A DNA stretch of 64,000 nucleotides from Tsukamurella sputi (GCF_007858445.1 NZ_VIGV01000003.1:372001-436000); one strand, 5' to 3'. Counted from the first letter of the stretch, positions 43,646 through 53,378 are shown. The notes: a model not told the origin generated them from the sequence alone. Program-made: numbers and translations.

Positions 43646-44338
43646 GTGCGTCGAATCAAGATCGGCATGGCGGCTGCGGTCGCTGCGGCCTGCGCTGTTT
43701 CGGTGATGTCGGTGGGGCCCGCCTCCGCGCAGATCACCCCGCAGAACCCGTCCGGACCGGTGAAGGGGGCTACGCAGACGGTGAGCTCGCCGGAGGGCCT
43801 TCGCGCGAAGATCGCGCTCAAGGATCTCAAGGCCAAGCTGTTCCCTCCGCTCGCGGGCGACAACAAGTCCCGGCTCGCGTACGTGGACGGCAAGGCGGAG
43901 TCCACCGTCCTCGCGAGTGGTGCGGGCGTCGAGTCCGCCTCCGTCGAGGTCGGCTACGTGGTGGCCTGTGGAGTCAAGGACGGCGGATTCGAGTCGTGGA
44001 TCGGGAGTAATCAGACGATCGGCGCCGGCGGCGCGATCGCAGGCAGCATCCCGGCGGCCGGAGCGGCCCTCGTGGGCGTCGGCGGCTCGCTGGGCCTGAC
44101 GCAGAACCAGGTCATCAAGACGGCCCCGGGCGCCATCGTCTATCTGCCGGTGGGCACCAAGAAGATCGACAAGCCGAAGGACGGCGAGAACTTCGGCGTG
44201 CGGTTCGGTGAGAAGCGCGTGAGCATCGAGGGCTGCATCGGCAGCGTCGACGCGGTGGCGTACGCGACCCTGACGGTCTCGTCGCGCACCTTCGACGATT
44301 CCAAGACCGTCTACAGCGAGGTCATGCGGTTCGCGTAA
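43646..44338 (+). CDS. MspA-family outer-membrane porin
   Basis: A 230-residue secreted protein. A signal peptide (RRIKIGMAAAVAAACAVSVMSVGPASA, cleavage before QITP) is followed by an MspA-like core: KAKLFPPLAGDNKSRLAYVDGKAESTV, VEVGYVVACGVKD, GAIAGSIPAAGAALVGVGGSLGLT, KTAPGAIVYLPVGTKKIDKP, VSIEGCIGSVDAVAYATLTVSS. MspA proteins form channels across the mycolic-acid outer membrane. GTG 43646 with AGGGAG upstream is chosen. The two Cys could form a disulphide; MspA itself is not recalled to need one. It lies inside the steroid cluster, but no KstR/KstR2 box was found in front. Confidence 0.88.
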   Translation: MRRIKIGMAAAVAAACAVSVMSVGPASAQITPQNPSGPVKGATQTVSSPEGLRAKIALKDLKAKLFPPLAGDNKSRLAYVDGKAESTVLASGAGVESASVEVGYVVACGVKDGGFESWIGSNQTIGAGGAIAGSIPAAGAALVGVGGSLGLTQNQVIKTAPGAIVYLPVGTKKIDKPKDGENFGVRFGEKRVSIEGCIGSVDAVAYATLTVSSRTFDDSKTVYSEVMRFA

Positions 44339-44350
44339 CCCGCGACACGA

Positions 44351-45409
44351 TCAGGACCGGAGGCCGGAGAGCGCGTCCAAGCGCTCCTCGGCCTCCGTCA
44401 CGATCCGCTCGATGAGCTCGGCAACGGTCGGCAGATCGTCGATGATCCCGGCCACCTGCCCCGAGGCGAGGACGCCGGCGTCGGTGTTCCCCTCGACGAG
44501 GCCTGCGCGCAGCAACATCGGTGTGTTGGCCGACATCATGAGTTGGCTCCACGTGCGGTCGCCGCCCTTCTTGAGCGCCAGCCCCTCGTTGATGAGCCCC
44601 TTCCAGGAGACGCCCGTGAGTGCCTGGAACCGCACGGTGTTCAGGGCGGCGTGTGCCAGCGTCGCAACGCCGTGCGAGCGCTCGAGTGCATCGACCAGTG
44701 CGGTCCGCAGCACGCGGTGCGGCATCCCGTCCACCTTGGTCGTCACCACGGTGTCGGCGAGCCCGCGCTGCAGGTACTCGGCCTTCACGGACTCGGGCAC
44801 CCGGCTGTCGCGGGTGAGCAGGAAGCGGGTGCCCATGGCGACGCCCGAGGCGCCGTAGGCGAGCGCCGCAGCGAGGCCGCGACCGTCGAAGAAGCCGCCG
44901 GCGGCGACCACGGGGATGTCCACGGCGTCGAGCACCGAGGGCAGCAGCAGGGTCGTCGCGACGCCCCCGGTGTGACCGCCACCCTCGCCACCCTGCACCA
45001 CCACGGCGTCGGCGCCCCAGGAGGCGACCTTCTCCGCGTGCCGCGCGGCACCGACGGACGGGATGACCACCAGCCCGGCGTCTTTGAGCTGCGCGATCAT
45101 CTCCTTGCGCGGGGCGAGCGCGAAGGACGCGACCTTCACGCCCTCGCGGATCAGCAGGTCGACCCGCTGCTGCGCATCCTCGGCGTCGGCCCGCAGGTTC
45201 ACACCGAAGGGTTTATCGGTGCGCTCCTTGGTCTTCCGGATGGCCACCTCCAGCTCGGGGTAGGTCATCGTCGCCGAGGCGAGGATGCCCAGGCCGCCCG
45301 CGTTCGCGGTGGCGGAGGTGAGATGCGCCCCCGAGACCCATCCCATGCCGGTCTGCACGACGGGATGCTGGACGCCGACCAGCTCGGTGAACCGGGTCCG
45401 CAGCGTCAT
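44351..45409 (-). CDS. ipdC: IpdC, NPD-family flavoenzyme of the HIP pathway
   Basis: A 352-residue FMN-dependent TIM-barrel protein of the nitronate monooxygenase/2-nitropropane dioxygenase family. Motifs are GVQHPVVQTGMGWVSGAHLTSATANAGGLGILAS, PFGVNLRA, VVQGGEGGGHTGGV, PVVAAGGFFDGRGLAAALAYGASGVAMGTRFL. In steroid-degrading actinobacteria IpdC acts in ring C/D redox chemistry ahead of ring opening; its exact step is not settled by sequence. It is the last gene of echA20-ipdA-ipdB-ipdC with ATGA overlap, as Rv3550-Rv3553. Convergent with the porin gene, 12 bp apart. Confidence 0.92.
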   Translation of the reverse strand: MTLRTRFTELVGVQHPVVQTGMGWVSGAHLTSATANAGGLGILASATMTYPELEVAIRKTKERTDKPFGVNLRADAEDAQQRVDLLIREGVKVASFALAPRKEMIAQLKDAGLVVIPSVGAARHAEKVASWGADAVVVQGGEGGGHTGGVATTLLLPSVLDAVDIPVVAAGGFFDGRGLAAALAYGASGVAMGTRFLLTRDSRVPESVKAEYLQRGLADTVVTTKVDGMPHRVLRTALVDALERSHGVATLAHAALNTVRFQALTGVSWKGLINEGLALKKGGDRTWSQLMMSANTPMLLRAGLVEGNTDAGVLASGQVAGIIDDLPTVAELIERIVTEAEERLDALSGLRS

Positions 45410-46149
45410 GCCGGGACCTCCTTGCTGCGCAGGTTCTTCGGATCCACCACGGTGCGGATGAGCTCGAGCTCCTCGGCGGTGGGCACGCGGGTCTCCGGCA
45501 CGTCCGAGCCCGCGAGCTCGAAGCCGGTGGCTTCGCGTACCTGGGTCTCGGTGACGCCGGGGTGCACAGACAGCAGAGTCATGGCGCCGTCGTCGCCGAA
45601 GCCGAGGACGGCGAGATCGGTGACGACGCGGTGCACGTCGTGGAACCGCGAGGCGGCCGGTCCGGCCGCCCGGGCGCGGTCGTAGCCCACGCCGCTCACG
45701 ACGTCGACCGAGTCGACGAAGACGCGCGGCGAGTGCTTGGGGATCCAGTACGACGTGCGGTTGTTGACGGTGTTGCCGGGGCCGCCGCGCACACCCAGCA
45801 GCTGGCGCGACGGTGCGCGGTGCTCACCGATGGCGGAGATGTTCTGGTTGCCGTACCGGTCGATCTGACTGGCACCCATGATCACGTGACGCTTGCCGTT
45901 CGGCACCACCACGTCGAGCACCTTCTTGAAGGGCTGCCAGCCCTCGATGCCCGCGGCGGGATTCGCGGCGTCGGCGATCAGGTAGGCCTCGCCGTCGGAG
46001 AGCAGCAGATCGGGGGCGAAGGTCAGGCGGGCGAGACGGCCACCGAGCGAGGGGATCAGGCCCATGGGGCTGGCGGTGATCTCGCCGTCGCCCCGGAACA
46101 GATCGGCGATCGCCGTCACGCAGACCTCGGCGCGGGTGATGTCGGTCAT
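45406..46149 (-). CDS. ipdB: COCHEA-CoA hydrolase, beta subunit IpdB
   Basis: Type I CoA-transferase-fold subunit of 247 residues that with IpdA hydrolytically opens ring C of COCHEA-CoA. It shows GEITASPMGLIPSLGGRLARLTFAPDLLLSDGEAYLI, HVIMGASQIDRYGNQNISAIGEHRAPSRQLLGVRGGPGNTVNN and the GVTETQVREATGFEL end typical of beta subunits. ATG 46149 overlaps the ipdA stop, and its stop overlaps the ipdC start, so stoichiometric translation is expected. Corresponds to Rv3552. Confidence 0.94.
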   Translation of the reverse strand: MTDITRAEVCVTAIADLFRGDGEITASPMGLIPSLGGRLARLTFAPDLLLSDGEAYLIADAANPAAGIEGWQPFKKVLDVVVPNGKRHVIMGASQIDRYGNQNISAIGEHRAPSRQLLGVRGGPGNTVNNRTSYWIPKHSPRVFVDSVDVVSGVGYDRARAAGPAASRFHDVHRVVTDLAVLGFGDDGAMTLLSVHPGVTETQVREATGFELAGSDVPETRVPTAEELELIRTVVDPKNLRSKEVPA

Positions 46150-47024
46150 TTCTTCTCCTGCTCCGCCGATTCGGTGGCCCATGCGGCTACTTCAGCCTGG
46201 TAGTGCGCCTCGCCGCCGCTGAGGAAGCGCTGCTCGAACGCCGCCCACGCCTCGGGGTCCTTGGCGCTCGCGGCGTAGTGCCGCTGGAACTTCTCGTCCC
46301 GCCCGTAGTCCGGAACGGCGGTGGTGAAGTGCGCGCCCTTCGGCGTCTCCACGACGCCGGTGACCGCACTGCGATTGATGAGCAGGGACTGGACGGGGCC
46401 GCCGGCAACGAGCTCCTCGGTGGGGACGATGCGCTCGCAGGACACGTAGCAGCGGTCCGCCGCGAGGGCGAAGTCGTCGTCGAAGTACGGATCCGGGCCC
46501 AGGTACTGGGCGTTGCCGCGGGCGTCGGCGCGGTTCATGTGCACGAGTGCGGCATCGAGACGCAGTGCCGGGACCGCGACCAGTTCCTCGCCGTCGGCGT
46601 AGGGCGAGACCACAGTGCGCAGATCGGGATTGACGTCCATGACCGACGAACCGAGGCCCGCGCGGATGGGGAGGAAGGGGAGACGCTGCACGGCGGCCTT
46701 GAGACCGGCGGCGAACATGCCCTCGTCCCATTCCGCCACCTCGATCGCCCCGGCCTGCCGGGCGCGGGCGAAGTTCGGGTCGATGGGGACGGTGTCGAGG
46801 GTGACGAAGCCGAAGACGAGCTTGCGGATCTTCCCCGCCGCGGCCAGGAGGCCCACGTCGGGCCCGCCGTAGGACACCACGGTGAGGTCCTTGAGGTCCG
46901 ATCGGAGGATCGCCCGCACCAGGGCCATCGGCTTGCGCCGCGAGCCCCAGCCGCCGATGCCCAGCGTCATGCCGTCCTCGAGTTCCGCGACCACCTGTTC
47001 GGCGGTCATGATCTTGTCGCTCAT
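46146..47024 (-). CDS. ipdA: COCHEA-CoA hydrolase, alpha subunit IpdA
   Basis: Type I CoA-transferase-fold alpha subunit (292 residues) of the IpdAB hydrolase, which opens the last steroid ring without using a CoA acceptor. Diagnostic segments are DGMTLGIGGWGSRRKPMALVRAIL, VVSYGGPDVGLLAAAGKIRKLVFGFVTLD, GAIEVAEWDEGMFAAGLKAA, LPFLPIRAGLGSSVMDVNP, HMNRADARGNAQYLGPDPYFDDDFALAADRCYV. In this family a catalytic Glu belongs to the alpha chain; it is probably in the VAEWDEG region (inference). Coupled to echA20 and ipdB by ATGA. Corresponds to Rv3551. Confidence 0.94.
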   Translation of the reverse strand: MSDKIMTAEQVVAELEDGMTLGIGGWGSRRKPMALVRAILRSDLKDLTVVSYGGPDVGLLAAAGKIRKLVFGFVTLDTVPIDPNFARARQAGAIEVAEWDEGMFAAGLKAAVQRLPFLPIRAGLGSSVMDVNPDLRTVVSPYADGEELVAVPALRLDAALVHMNRADARGNAQYLGPDPYFDDDFALAADRCYVSCERIVPTEELVAGGPVQSLLINRSAVTGVVETPKGAHFTTAVPDYGRDEKFQRHYAASAKDPEAWAAFEQRFLSGGEAHYQAEVAAWATESAEQEKK

Positions 47025-47833
47025 GCCTTCTCCTGCTGTGTGTCCTGGGCCTCAGCAGCCTCGTTCACGGTGCGCCCCGTCGCGACGAACTCGTGCCGGT
47101 GCTCGTCCGAGTACCCCGCGAGATTGAGTTCGAAGGTGAATCCCTGCTCGAACCGGTAGCTGGTGTGCACGTTCACCAGGTCGATGCCGTTGATGGCCTC
47201 CTTGGCCTTGCGGATCACCCGGGTGTCCTTCGCGGCGATGGCGCGGGCCACCTCCAGCGCGGCCTCGTCCAGCTCGGCGCGGGGCACCACGCGGTACACC
47301 GATCCGAAGTGGTGGAGCTGCTGCGCGGTCACGGTTCCGGCGGTGAAGTAGAGCGTGCGCATGAGGTGCTGGGGCACCAGGCGGGCCAGATGCGTTGCGG
47401 CGCCGAGTGCACCGCGGTCCACCTCCGGGAGGCCGAAGGTGGCGTCGTCCGAGGCGACCACCACGTCGGCATTGCCGACGAGGCCGATGCCGCCACCCAG
47501 ACAGAAGCCGTTCACCGCGACGATCACCGGAACGGCACAGTCGTAGACCGCCGAGAAGGCGGCGGCGCAGCCGTGGTTCGCGCCGATCAGTGCGCCGTAG
47601 CCGTCTCCCGCGGCCTGGGCGGCGTCGATCTCCTTGATGTCGACGCCCGCGTTGAAGCCTCGGCCCTCCGCGCGCACCACGACGACGTGGCACGACGGGT
47701 CGCGGCCCGCCTCGGTGATGGCGTTCGCGAGGTCGAACCAGCCCTGCACGGTGAGGGCGTTGACGGGCGGTGCGTCGACGGTGATCGTGTGGATCCCGGG
47801 CTCGCCGACTGTGGTCGTGATCGGTGAAGACAC
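47021..47833 (-). CDS. echA20: EchA20, crotonase-fold HIEC-CoA hydrolase
   Basis: A 270-residue crotonase that opens ring D of HIEC-CoA hydrolytically in the HIP pathway. It has the oxyanion segments FNAGVDIKEI and NGFCLGGGIGLVGNADVVVASDDATFGLPEVDRGALGAATHLARLVP, then RTLYFTAGTVTAQQLHHFGSVYRVV. The start is GTG 47833 with AAGGAG 5 nt upstream. First gene of echA20-ipdA-ipdB-ipdC. The 105-bp divergent region in front carries a KstR2-type box and a degenerate KstR box. Corresponds to Rv3550. Confidence 0.92.
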   Translation of the reverse strand: MSSPITTTVGEPGIHTITVDAPPVNALTVQGWFDLANAITEAGRDPSCHVVVVRAEGRGFNAGVDIKEIDAAQAAGDGYGALIGANHGCAAAFSAVYDCAVPVIVAVNGFCLGGGIGLVGNADVVVASDDATFGLPEVDRGALGAATHLARLVPQHLMRTLYFTAGTVTAQQLHHFGSVYRVVPRAELDEAALEVARAIAAKDTRVIRKAKEAINGIDLVNVHTSYRFEQGFTFELNLAGYSDEHRHEFVATGRTVNEAAEAQDTQQEKA

Positions 47834-47857
47834 ACCGACTCCTTCGAGGTAGACAGG

Positions 47858-47871
47858 TAGAACGTGATCTA
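47858..47871. promoter_or_regulatory. KstR-like box (one mismatch) beside a KstR2 box
   Basis: TAGAACGTGATCTA deviates from TNNAACNNGTTNNA at one core position (GAT for GTT). It lies 25 bp upstream of echA20 and 5 bp from the KstR2-type box. Confidence 0.5.
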
Positions 47872-47876
47872 AACCT

Positions 47877-47890
47877 AGCAATTGCTTGGT
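47877..47890. promoter_or_regulatory. KstR2-type operator (one mismatch)
   Basis: AGCAATTGCTTGGT is the same 14-mer found inside the fadE30 palindrome at 39409-39422. It differs from ANCAAGNNCTTGNT at one base. It lies between divergent echA20 and the SDR gene at 47939. Confidence 0.75.
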
Positions 47891-47938
47891 ACGCTACCAC
47901 CGAAGCCCTGTCAGCCGGAATGGGAAGTGGGGAATCTT

Positions 47939-48733
47939 GTGAGCGCAGCGGTGTCGAAGGGTCTCGGGCTCGACGGTGCGGTGGTACTGATCACCGGCGG
48001 GGTGCGGGGGATCGGGGCGGGGATCGCGCGCGTCTTCCTTCGGCACGGCGCCACGGTGGTCGTGTGCGCTCGGCGCGAACCCGCGAGCCCGGTGGAGGCC
48101 GACGGTGCCGTTGCCGAGTTCGTCGCCGCCGACGTCCGAGAACCCGAGCAGGTGGAAGCGCTGATCGCCGGCATCGTCGAGCGGCACGGACGGCTCGACG
48201 TGCTCGTCAACAACGCGGGTGGCGCCCCGTACTCGGAGGCGGCGACCGCCTCGCCGCGGTTCCACGAGAAGGTCGTCGGGCTGAACCTGCTCGCCCCACT
48301 CCTGGTGGCGCAGAAGGCGAACGCGGTCATGCAGGAGGCGGGACGCGGTGCGATCGTGAACATCTCGAGCGTGAGCGCCACCCGGCCGTCGCCCGGCACC
48401 GCGGCCTACGGCGCCGCGAAGGCCGGGCTCGACTCGCTCACCACCAGTCTCGCCGTGGAGTGGGCGCCCGCGGTGCGGGTGAACGCCCTCGACGTGGGCA
48501 TGGTGCGCACCGAAGCCGCTGAGCAGCACTACGGCGACGACGCCGGTATCGCGGCGATCGGCGCAACCGTCCCCCTCGGGCGACTCGCCGACCCGGAGGA
48601 GGTGGGCGCGTGCGCGGCCTTCCTCGCCTCGCCTCTCGCGTCCTACGTCAGTGGAGCGACGTTGCTCGTGCACGGTGGCGGCGAACGCCCCGCCTTCTTG
48701 ACCGCGGCGAACGCCGAGCGCGACGCGCGGTAG
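47939..48733 (+). CDS. Short-chain dehydrogenase (Rv3549c-like)
   Basis: A 264-residue classical SDR: VLITGGVRGIGAGIARVF (TGGxxGIG), CARREP, VNNAGG, catalytic Ser in NISSVSATRPSPGTAAYGAAKAG with Tyr/Lys, and a closing YVSGATLLVHGGGERPAF. It probably oxidises or reduces a hydroxyl on a C/D-ring intermediate. It is divergent from echA20, sharing the KstR2-type operator, as Rv3549c does with Rv3550. GTG 47939 is taken as start because the SDR motif follows at normal distance. It is followed 28 bp later by a second SDR. Confidence 0.9.
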   Translation: MSAAVSKGLGLDGAVVLITGGVRGIGAGIARVFLRHGATVVVCARREPASPVEADGAVAEFVAADVREPEQVEALIAGIVERHGRLDVLVNNAGGAPYSEAATASPRFHEKVVGLNLLAPLLVAQKANAVMQEAGRGAIVNISSVSATRPSPGTAAYGAAKAGLDSLTTSLAVEWAPAVRVNALDVGMVRTEAAEQHYGDDAGIAAIGATVPLGRLADPEEVGACAAFLASPLASYVSGATLLVHGGGERPAFLTAANAERDAR

Positions 48734-48761
48734 TCCTGAACCAACAACGAGGAGAAGAACA

Positions 48762-49667
48762 ATGACAGGAATCGTCGACGGTCGCGTCGTCATCGTCACC
48801 GGCGCGGGCCGGGGTATCGGCCGCGCGCACGCGCTCGCCTTCGCCGCGGAGGGCGCGGCGGTGGTCGTCAACGACTACGGCGTGGGCCTCGACGGTGCCG
48901 ATGCCTCGTCGGGGCCGGCGCAGCAGGTCGTGGACGAGATCCGCGCCGCGGGCGGGCGAGCGGTCGCGAACGCCTCCGACGTGGCCGACTGGGACGGCGC
49001 GCACGCGCTGGTGCGCACCGCGATCGACGAGTTCGGCCGGCTGGACGTGCTGGTGAACAACGCCGGCTTCCTGCGTGATCGGATGTTGGTGAACATGTCC
49101 GAGGCGGAGTGGGACGCGGTGACCCGCGTGCATCTCAAGGGGCATTTCGCGATGCTGCGGCACGCCGCGGCGTACTGGCGGGACGAGTCCAAGGCGGGCC
49201 GGCAGCCCGATGCGCGGGTGATCAACACCAGCTCCGGCGCGGGTCTCCTGGGCAGTGTCGGGCAGGGCAACTACGCGGCCGCCAAGGCGGGCATCGCGGA
49301 GATGACGATCCAGGCCGCCGCCGAGATGGGCCGCTACGGCATCACGGTGAACGCCATCGCGCCGGCGGCCAGGACCCGGATGACCGAGGTGACCTTCGCG
49401 GACGACATGGCCGCTCCGGAGGATGGTTTCGACGCGATGGCGCCCGAGAACATCTCGCCGCTCGTGGTGTGGCTCGGCAGCGTGGACTCGTCCGATGTCA
49501 CGGGGCGGGTCTTCGAGGTCGAGGGAGGCAAGGTGTCGATCGCGCAGGGCTGGCGGCACGGCCCGCAGCGCGATAAGGGTGCGCGTTGGGAGCCGGCGGA
49601 GCTGGGTGACGTGGTGCGGGGCCTCCTCGGCGAGGCGGCGGCTCCGGAGCCCGTCTACGGCGCCTGA
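48762..49667 (+). CDS. Short-chain dehydrogenase (Rv3548c-like)
   Basis: A 301-residue SDR of the larger type resembling the dehydrogenase part of multifunctional enzyme 2. Features are VIVTGAGRGIGRAHALAFAAEGAAVVVNDYGVGLDG, DVADWDGAHALV, VNNAGFLRDRMLVNMSEAEWDAVTRVHLKGHF, catalytic Ser/Tyr/Lys in NTSSGAGLLGSVGQGNYAAAKAG, and an end extension FEVEGGKVSIAQGWRHGP. Beta-hydroxyacyl-CoA dehydrogenation is likely. ACGAGGAG precedes ATG 48762. Second gene of the KstR2-type SDR operon. Corresponds to Rv3548c. Confidence 0.9.
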   Translation: MTGIVDGRVVIVTGAGRGIGRAHALAFAAEGAAVVVNDYGVGLDGADASSGPAQQVVDEIRAAGGRAVANASDVADWDGAHALVRTAIDEFGRLDVLVNNAGFLRDRMLVNMSEAEWDAVTRVHLKGHFAMLRHAAAYWRDESKAGRQPDARVINTSSGAGLLGSVGQGNYAAAKAGIAEMTIQAAAEMGRYGITVNAIAPAARTRMTEVTFADDMAAPEDGFDAMAPENISPLVVWLGSVDSSDVTGRVFEVEGGKVSIAQGWRHGPQRDKGARWEPAELGDVVRGLLGEAAAPEPVYGA

Positions 49668-49683
49668 CCCCGGAAACGACGAT

Positions 49684-49717
49684 GCCGGCCGCGCAGGAGG
49701 GGATCCGCGCGGCCGGC
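49684..49717. terminator. Hairpin between convergent genes
   Basis: An 11-bp perfect stem (GCCGGCCGCGC and complement) with a 12-nt loop lies 16 bp after the SDR stop and ahead of the convergent reductase end. Likely a bidirectional terminator. Confidence 0.65.
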
Positions 49718-49756
49718 CGCGTCTCGCGAGGGGTGGGCCGAGTCCGGTGGCGAGCG

Positions 49757-50743
49757 TCAGGAGCGCGTGCTCAGACGCCCCGATTCGGTGAAGAACCGCA
49801 CCAGCTCGGTCGCCGTCGTGGCCATCGGCCGGGGCGTGTAGCCGAGCTCGTTGCGCGCCTTGGAGATGTCGACGAGCGGTGAGGCGAACAGGGGGCCGAG
49901 CGCCGCCTTCGAGAGCACGTCGGATCCCAGGGCTGCGCCGACGGGTTCGAGCACGGGCATGACGGCGGCCAGCGCCCCGATGGGAACGGCGATGCGTGGG
50001 CCGGACCGGCCGGCGGCCCGAGCGGCGACGTGCATGGCGTCGATGATCGGCGTGAACTCGCCCCCGAGCAGGTAGTTCTCGCCCGTCCTGCCCTTCTCCG
50101 CCGCGAGCGCGACCCCAGCGGCGACATCACGCACGTCGACGAGGTCGAAGCCCGCCTTGGACACGAACGCGGGCATGCGCCCGCGGGCTGCCTTGTGTGC
50201 GAGCAGATTCAGGCGGGAGAGGGGCGCGCCGTGGTCGGCCGGGCCCCACACGCCGGTGGGATTGCAGATCGTGGCGTCCAGGCCGTCGTCGATGACTTTG
50301 CGGAGCTCCTGCTCGCCGGCCCACTTCGACCGGTCGTAGACGGGGATCTCCGGTCGCTCGGACCGCGGCGCGGTCTCGTCGATGACGTCCACGAGATCCT
50401 GGTCGAAGGCGTGGATGGAGCTGAGGTGCACCATCTTGCGGACGCCCGCCGCCAGGGCCGCGCGCGCGACGGTGCGCACGCCCACCGTGTTCAGGTGCCA
50501 GGCCTTCTCGTCCTCCATGCGCAGGGTGATCATGGCGACCAGGTGGTAGACCACTTCCACGCCGTCGAGTGCGGAGCGCATCTCGTCGGCGTCCAGGACG
50601 CTCGCCCGTACCCAGCGCACGCCTTCGGGTGCGTGCGGCGACGAGGTGCGATCGATCGCGATCACCTCGTGTCCCTGTTCGACCAGTTGCCGCAGGAGGT
50701 TTCCGCCGACGAATCCGGCTGCGCCGGTGACTGCAACGCGCAT
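49757..50743 (-). CDS. Extended SDR: NAD-dependent epimerase/dehydratase (3-beta-HSD-like)
   Basis: A 328-residue extended SDR. It starts MRVAVTGAAGFVGGNLLRQLVEQGHEVIAIDR, with HLVAMITL, HLSSIHAFDQ, the Tyr-x3-Lys pair in YDRSKWAGEQEL and CNPTGVWGP. This resembles hopanoid/steroid 3-beta-dehydrogenase-like and dihydroflavonol reductase-like proteins, so a hydroxysteroid or sugar-nucleotide substrate is possible. ATG 50743 lies 4 nt after the fadA5 stop on the same strand, hence cotranscription with fadA5 and a probable steroid role (inference). Confidence 0.85.
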   Translation of the reverse strand: MRVAVTGAAGFVGGNLLRQLVEQGHEVIAIDRTSSPHAPEGVRWVRASVLDADEMRSALDGVEVVYHLVAMITLRMEDEKAWHLNTVGVRTVARAALAAGVRKMVHLSSIHAFDQDLVDVIDETAPRSERPEIPVYDRSKWAGEQELRKVIDDGLDATICNPTGVWGPADHGAPLSRLNLLAHKAARGRMPAFVSKAGFDLVDVRDVAAGVALAAEKGRTGENYLLGGEFTPIIDAMHVAARAAGRSGPRIAVPIGALAAVMPVLEPVGAALGSDVLSKAALGPLFASPLVDISKARNELGYTPRPMATTATELVRFFTESGRLSTRS

Positions 50744-50747
50744 GCCG

Positions 50748-51920
<1,173 letters not shown>

Positions 51921-52095
51921 TCACATTCTCGGCTCCACCCGGATGGGTAGAGCACGTTCTCGATTGTGGCGCGCGTTAGGAGCTCTGTCGAGCCTTATGT
52001 GATGGCGCCGAGACTCATTCGTCCCTGTGTAACTGCTGTGCAAACAGCGTCCTTCGCAATCTAGCTCACGAGCGGACGGGGTGTGCTTCAATGAG

Positions 52096-52109
52096 TAGAA
52101 CATGTTTCA
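52096..52109. promoter_or_regulatory. KstR-type operator upstream of cyp125 (exact consensus)
   Basis: TAGAACATGTTTCA fits TNNAACNNGTTNNA exactly, 46 bp before the cyp125 start, in the 246-bp region shared with fadA5. Confidence 0.85.
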
Positions 52110-52154
52110 ACTACGCCTGGCTAGAGACCGGGTGGAGACGCTTGAGGAGGCGGC

Positions 52155-53378
52155 GTGAGCGTGCACTTCCCCGCGGGGTTCGATTTCACCAGCCCCGACC
52201 TGTGGTCGGAGGGGCGGCCCGAGTCCGAGTTCGCCGAGCTGCGGCGTTCGGCTCCGGTGTGGTGGCAGGACATCCCGCCCGGCACCACCGGGTTCGACGA
52301 CGGTGGCTTCTGGGTGGTGTCCAAGCTGGAGGACATCAAGGCCATCTCGCGCAACCCGAAGCAGTACTCGAACTGGGAGAACGGCGCGATCGTGCGCTTC
52401 GGCCCGGAGATCGAGCGCGAGCAGATCGACATGCAGCGCATGCTCCTGCTGAACATGGACCCACCGCAGCACACCAAGACCCGCCGCATCATCTCCCGGG
52501 GGTTCACCCCCAAGGCCGTGCAGTCGTTGCACGACGCACTGGCGGAGCGCGCCGAGCAGATCGTGCACGAGGCCCGCAAGACCGGCGGCGGGGACTTCGT
52601 CGAGCAGGTCGCGTCCGAGCTGCCCCTGCAGGCGATCGCGGAACTCCTCGGCGTGCCGCAGGAGGATCGCAAGAAGCTCTTCGACTGGTCCAACTCGATG
52701 ATGGCCTACGACGATCCCGAGTTCGAGGGGAACTACCTCGAGGCGATGACGGAGTTCACGGGCTACTCGTGGAACCTCGCGGAGGAGCGCCGGAAGTGTC
52801 CGATGGACGACATCGTGACCTCGCTCATCCAGGCCGATATCGACGGCGAGTCGCTCGGCAGTGACGAGTTCGCCTTCTTCGTGCTCCTGCTCGCCGTGGC
52901 CGGCAACGAGACCACGCGCAACGCGATCAGCCACGGCATGAAGGCCTTCGTGGACTACCCCGAGCAGTGGGAGATCTACAAGGAGCAGCGCCCGCGCACG
53001 GCCCCCGATGAGATCGTCCGCTGGGCCACCCCGGTGTCGGTCTTCCAGCGCACGGCGCTCGAGGACGTCCAGCTCGGTGAGCAGTTGATCAAGAAGGGTC
53101 AGCGCGTCGCACTGTTCTACGCCTCCGCGAACTTCGATGAGGACGCCTTCGAGGACCCCTACACCTTCAACATCCTGCGCGATCCGAATCCGCACGTCGG
53201 CTTCGGCGGTTCCGGCACCCACCACTGCGTGGGCGCGAACCTCGCCCGCCTCGAGATGGACCTCATGTTCAAGGCGATCGCGGACGTGATGCCCAACCTC
53301 CGTGAGCTCGAGCCGCCGCAGCGCCTGCGGTCGGGCTGGCTCAACGGCATCAAGCACTGGAAGGTCGCCTACGAGTAG
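52155..53378 (+). CDS. cyp125: Steroid C26/C27 monooxygenase CYP125
   Basis: Cytochrome P450 that oxidises the terminal side-chain carbon of cholesterol/cholestenone, the first step of side-chain degradation. The 407 residues contain GFDFTSPDLWSEGRPESEFAELRRSAPVWW, the C helix MDPPQHTKTRRI, the I-helix LAVAGNETTRNAISHGM, ExxR in PDEIVRW, and the haem loop FGGSGTHHCVG with Cys358. GTG 52155 has GAGGAGG upstream. It needs a ferredoxin and reductase not encoded nearby. CYP142, a backup enzyme in mycobacteria, is not in this window. Confidence 0.96.
   Translation: MSVHFPAGFDFTSPDLWSEGRPESEFAELRRSAPVWWQDIPPGTTGFDDGGFWVVSKLEDIKAISRNPKQYSNWENGAIVRFGPEIEREQIDMQRMLLLNMDPPQHTKTRRIISRGFTPKAVQSLHDALAERAEQIVHEARKTGGGDFVEQVASELPLQAIAELLGVPQEDRKKLFDWSNSMMAYDDPEFEGNYLEAMTEFTGYSWNLAEERRKCPMDDIVTSLIQADIDGESLGSDEFAFFVLLLAVAGNETTRNAISHGMKAFVDYPEQWEIYKEQRPRTAPDEIVRWATPVSVFQRTALEDVQLGEQLIKKGQRVALFYASANFDEDAFEDPYTFNILRDPNPHVGFGGSGTHHCVGANLARLEMDLMFKAIADVMPNLRELEPPQRLRSGWLNGIKHWKVAYE

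Noticed and set aside
51948-51961. TAGAGCACGTTCTC as a KstR operator for fadA5
   Set aside because: Two departures from the consensus, one in the AAC core. The exact box at 52096-52109 in the same intergenic region is a better candidate.
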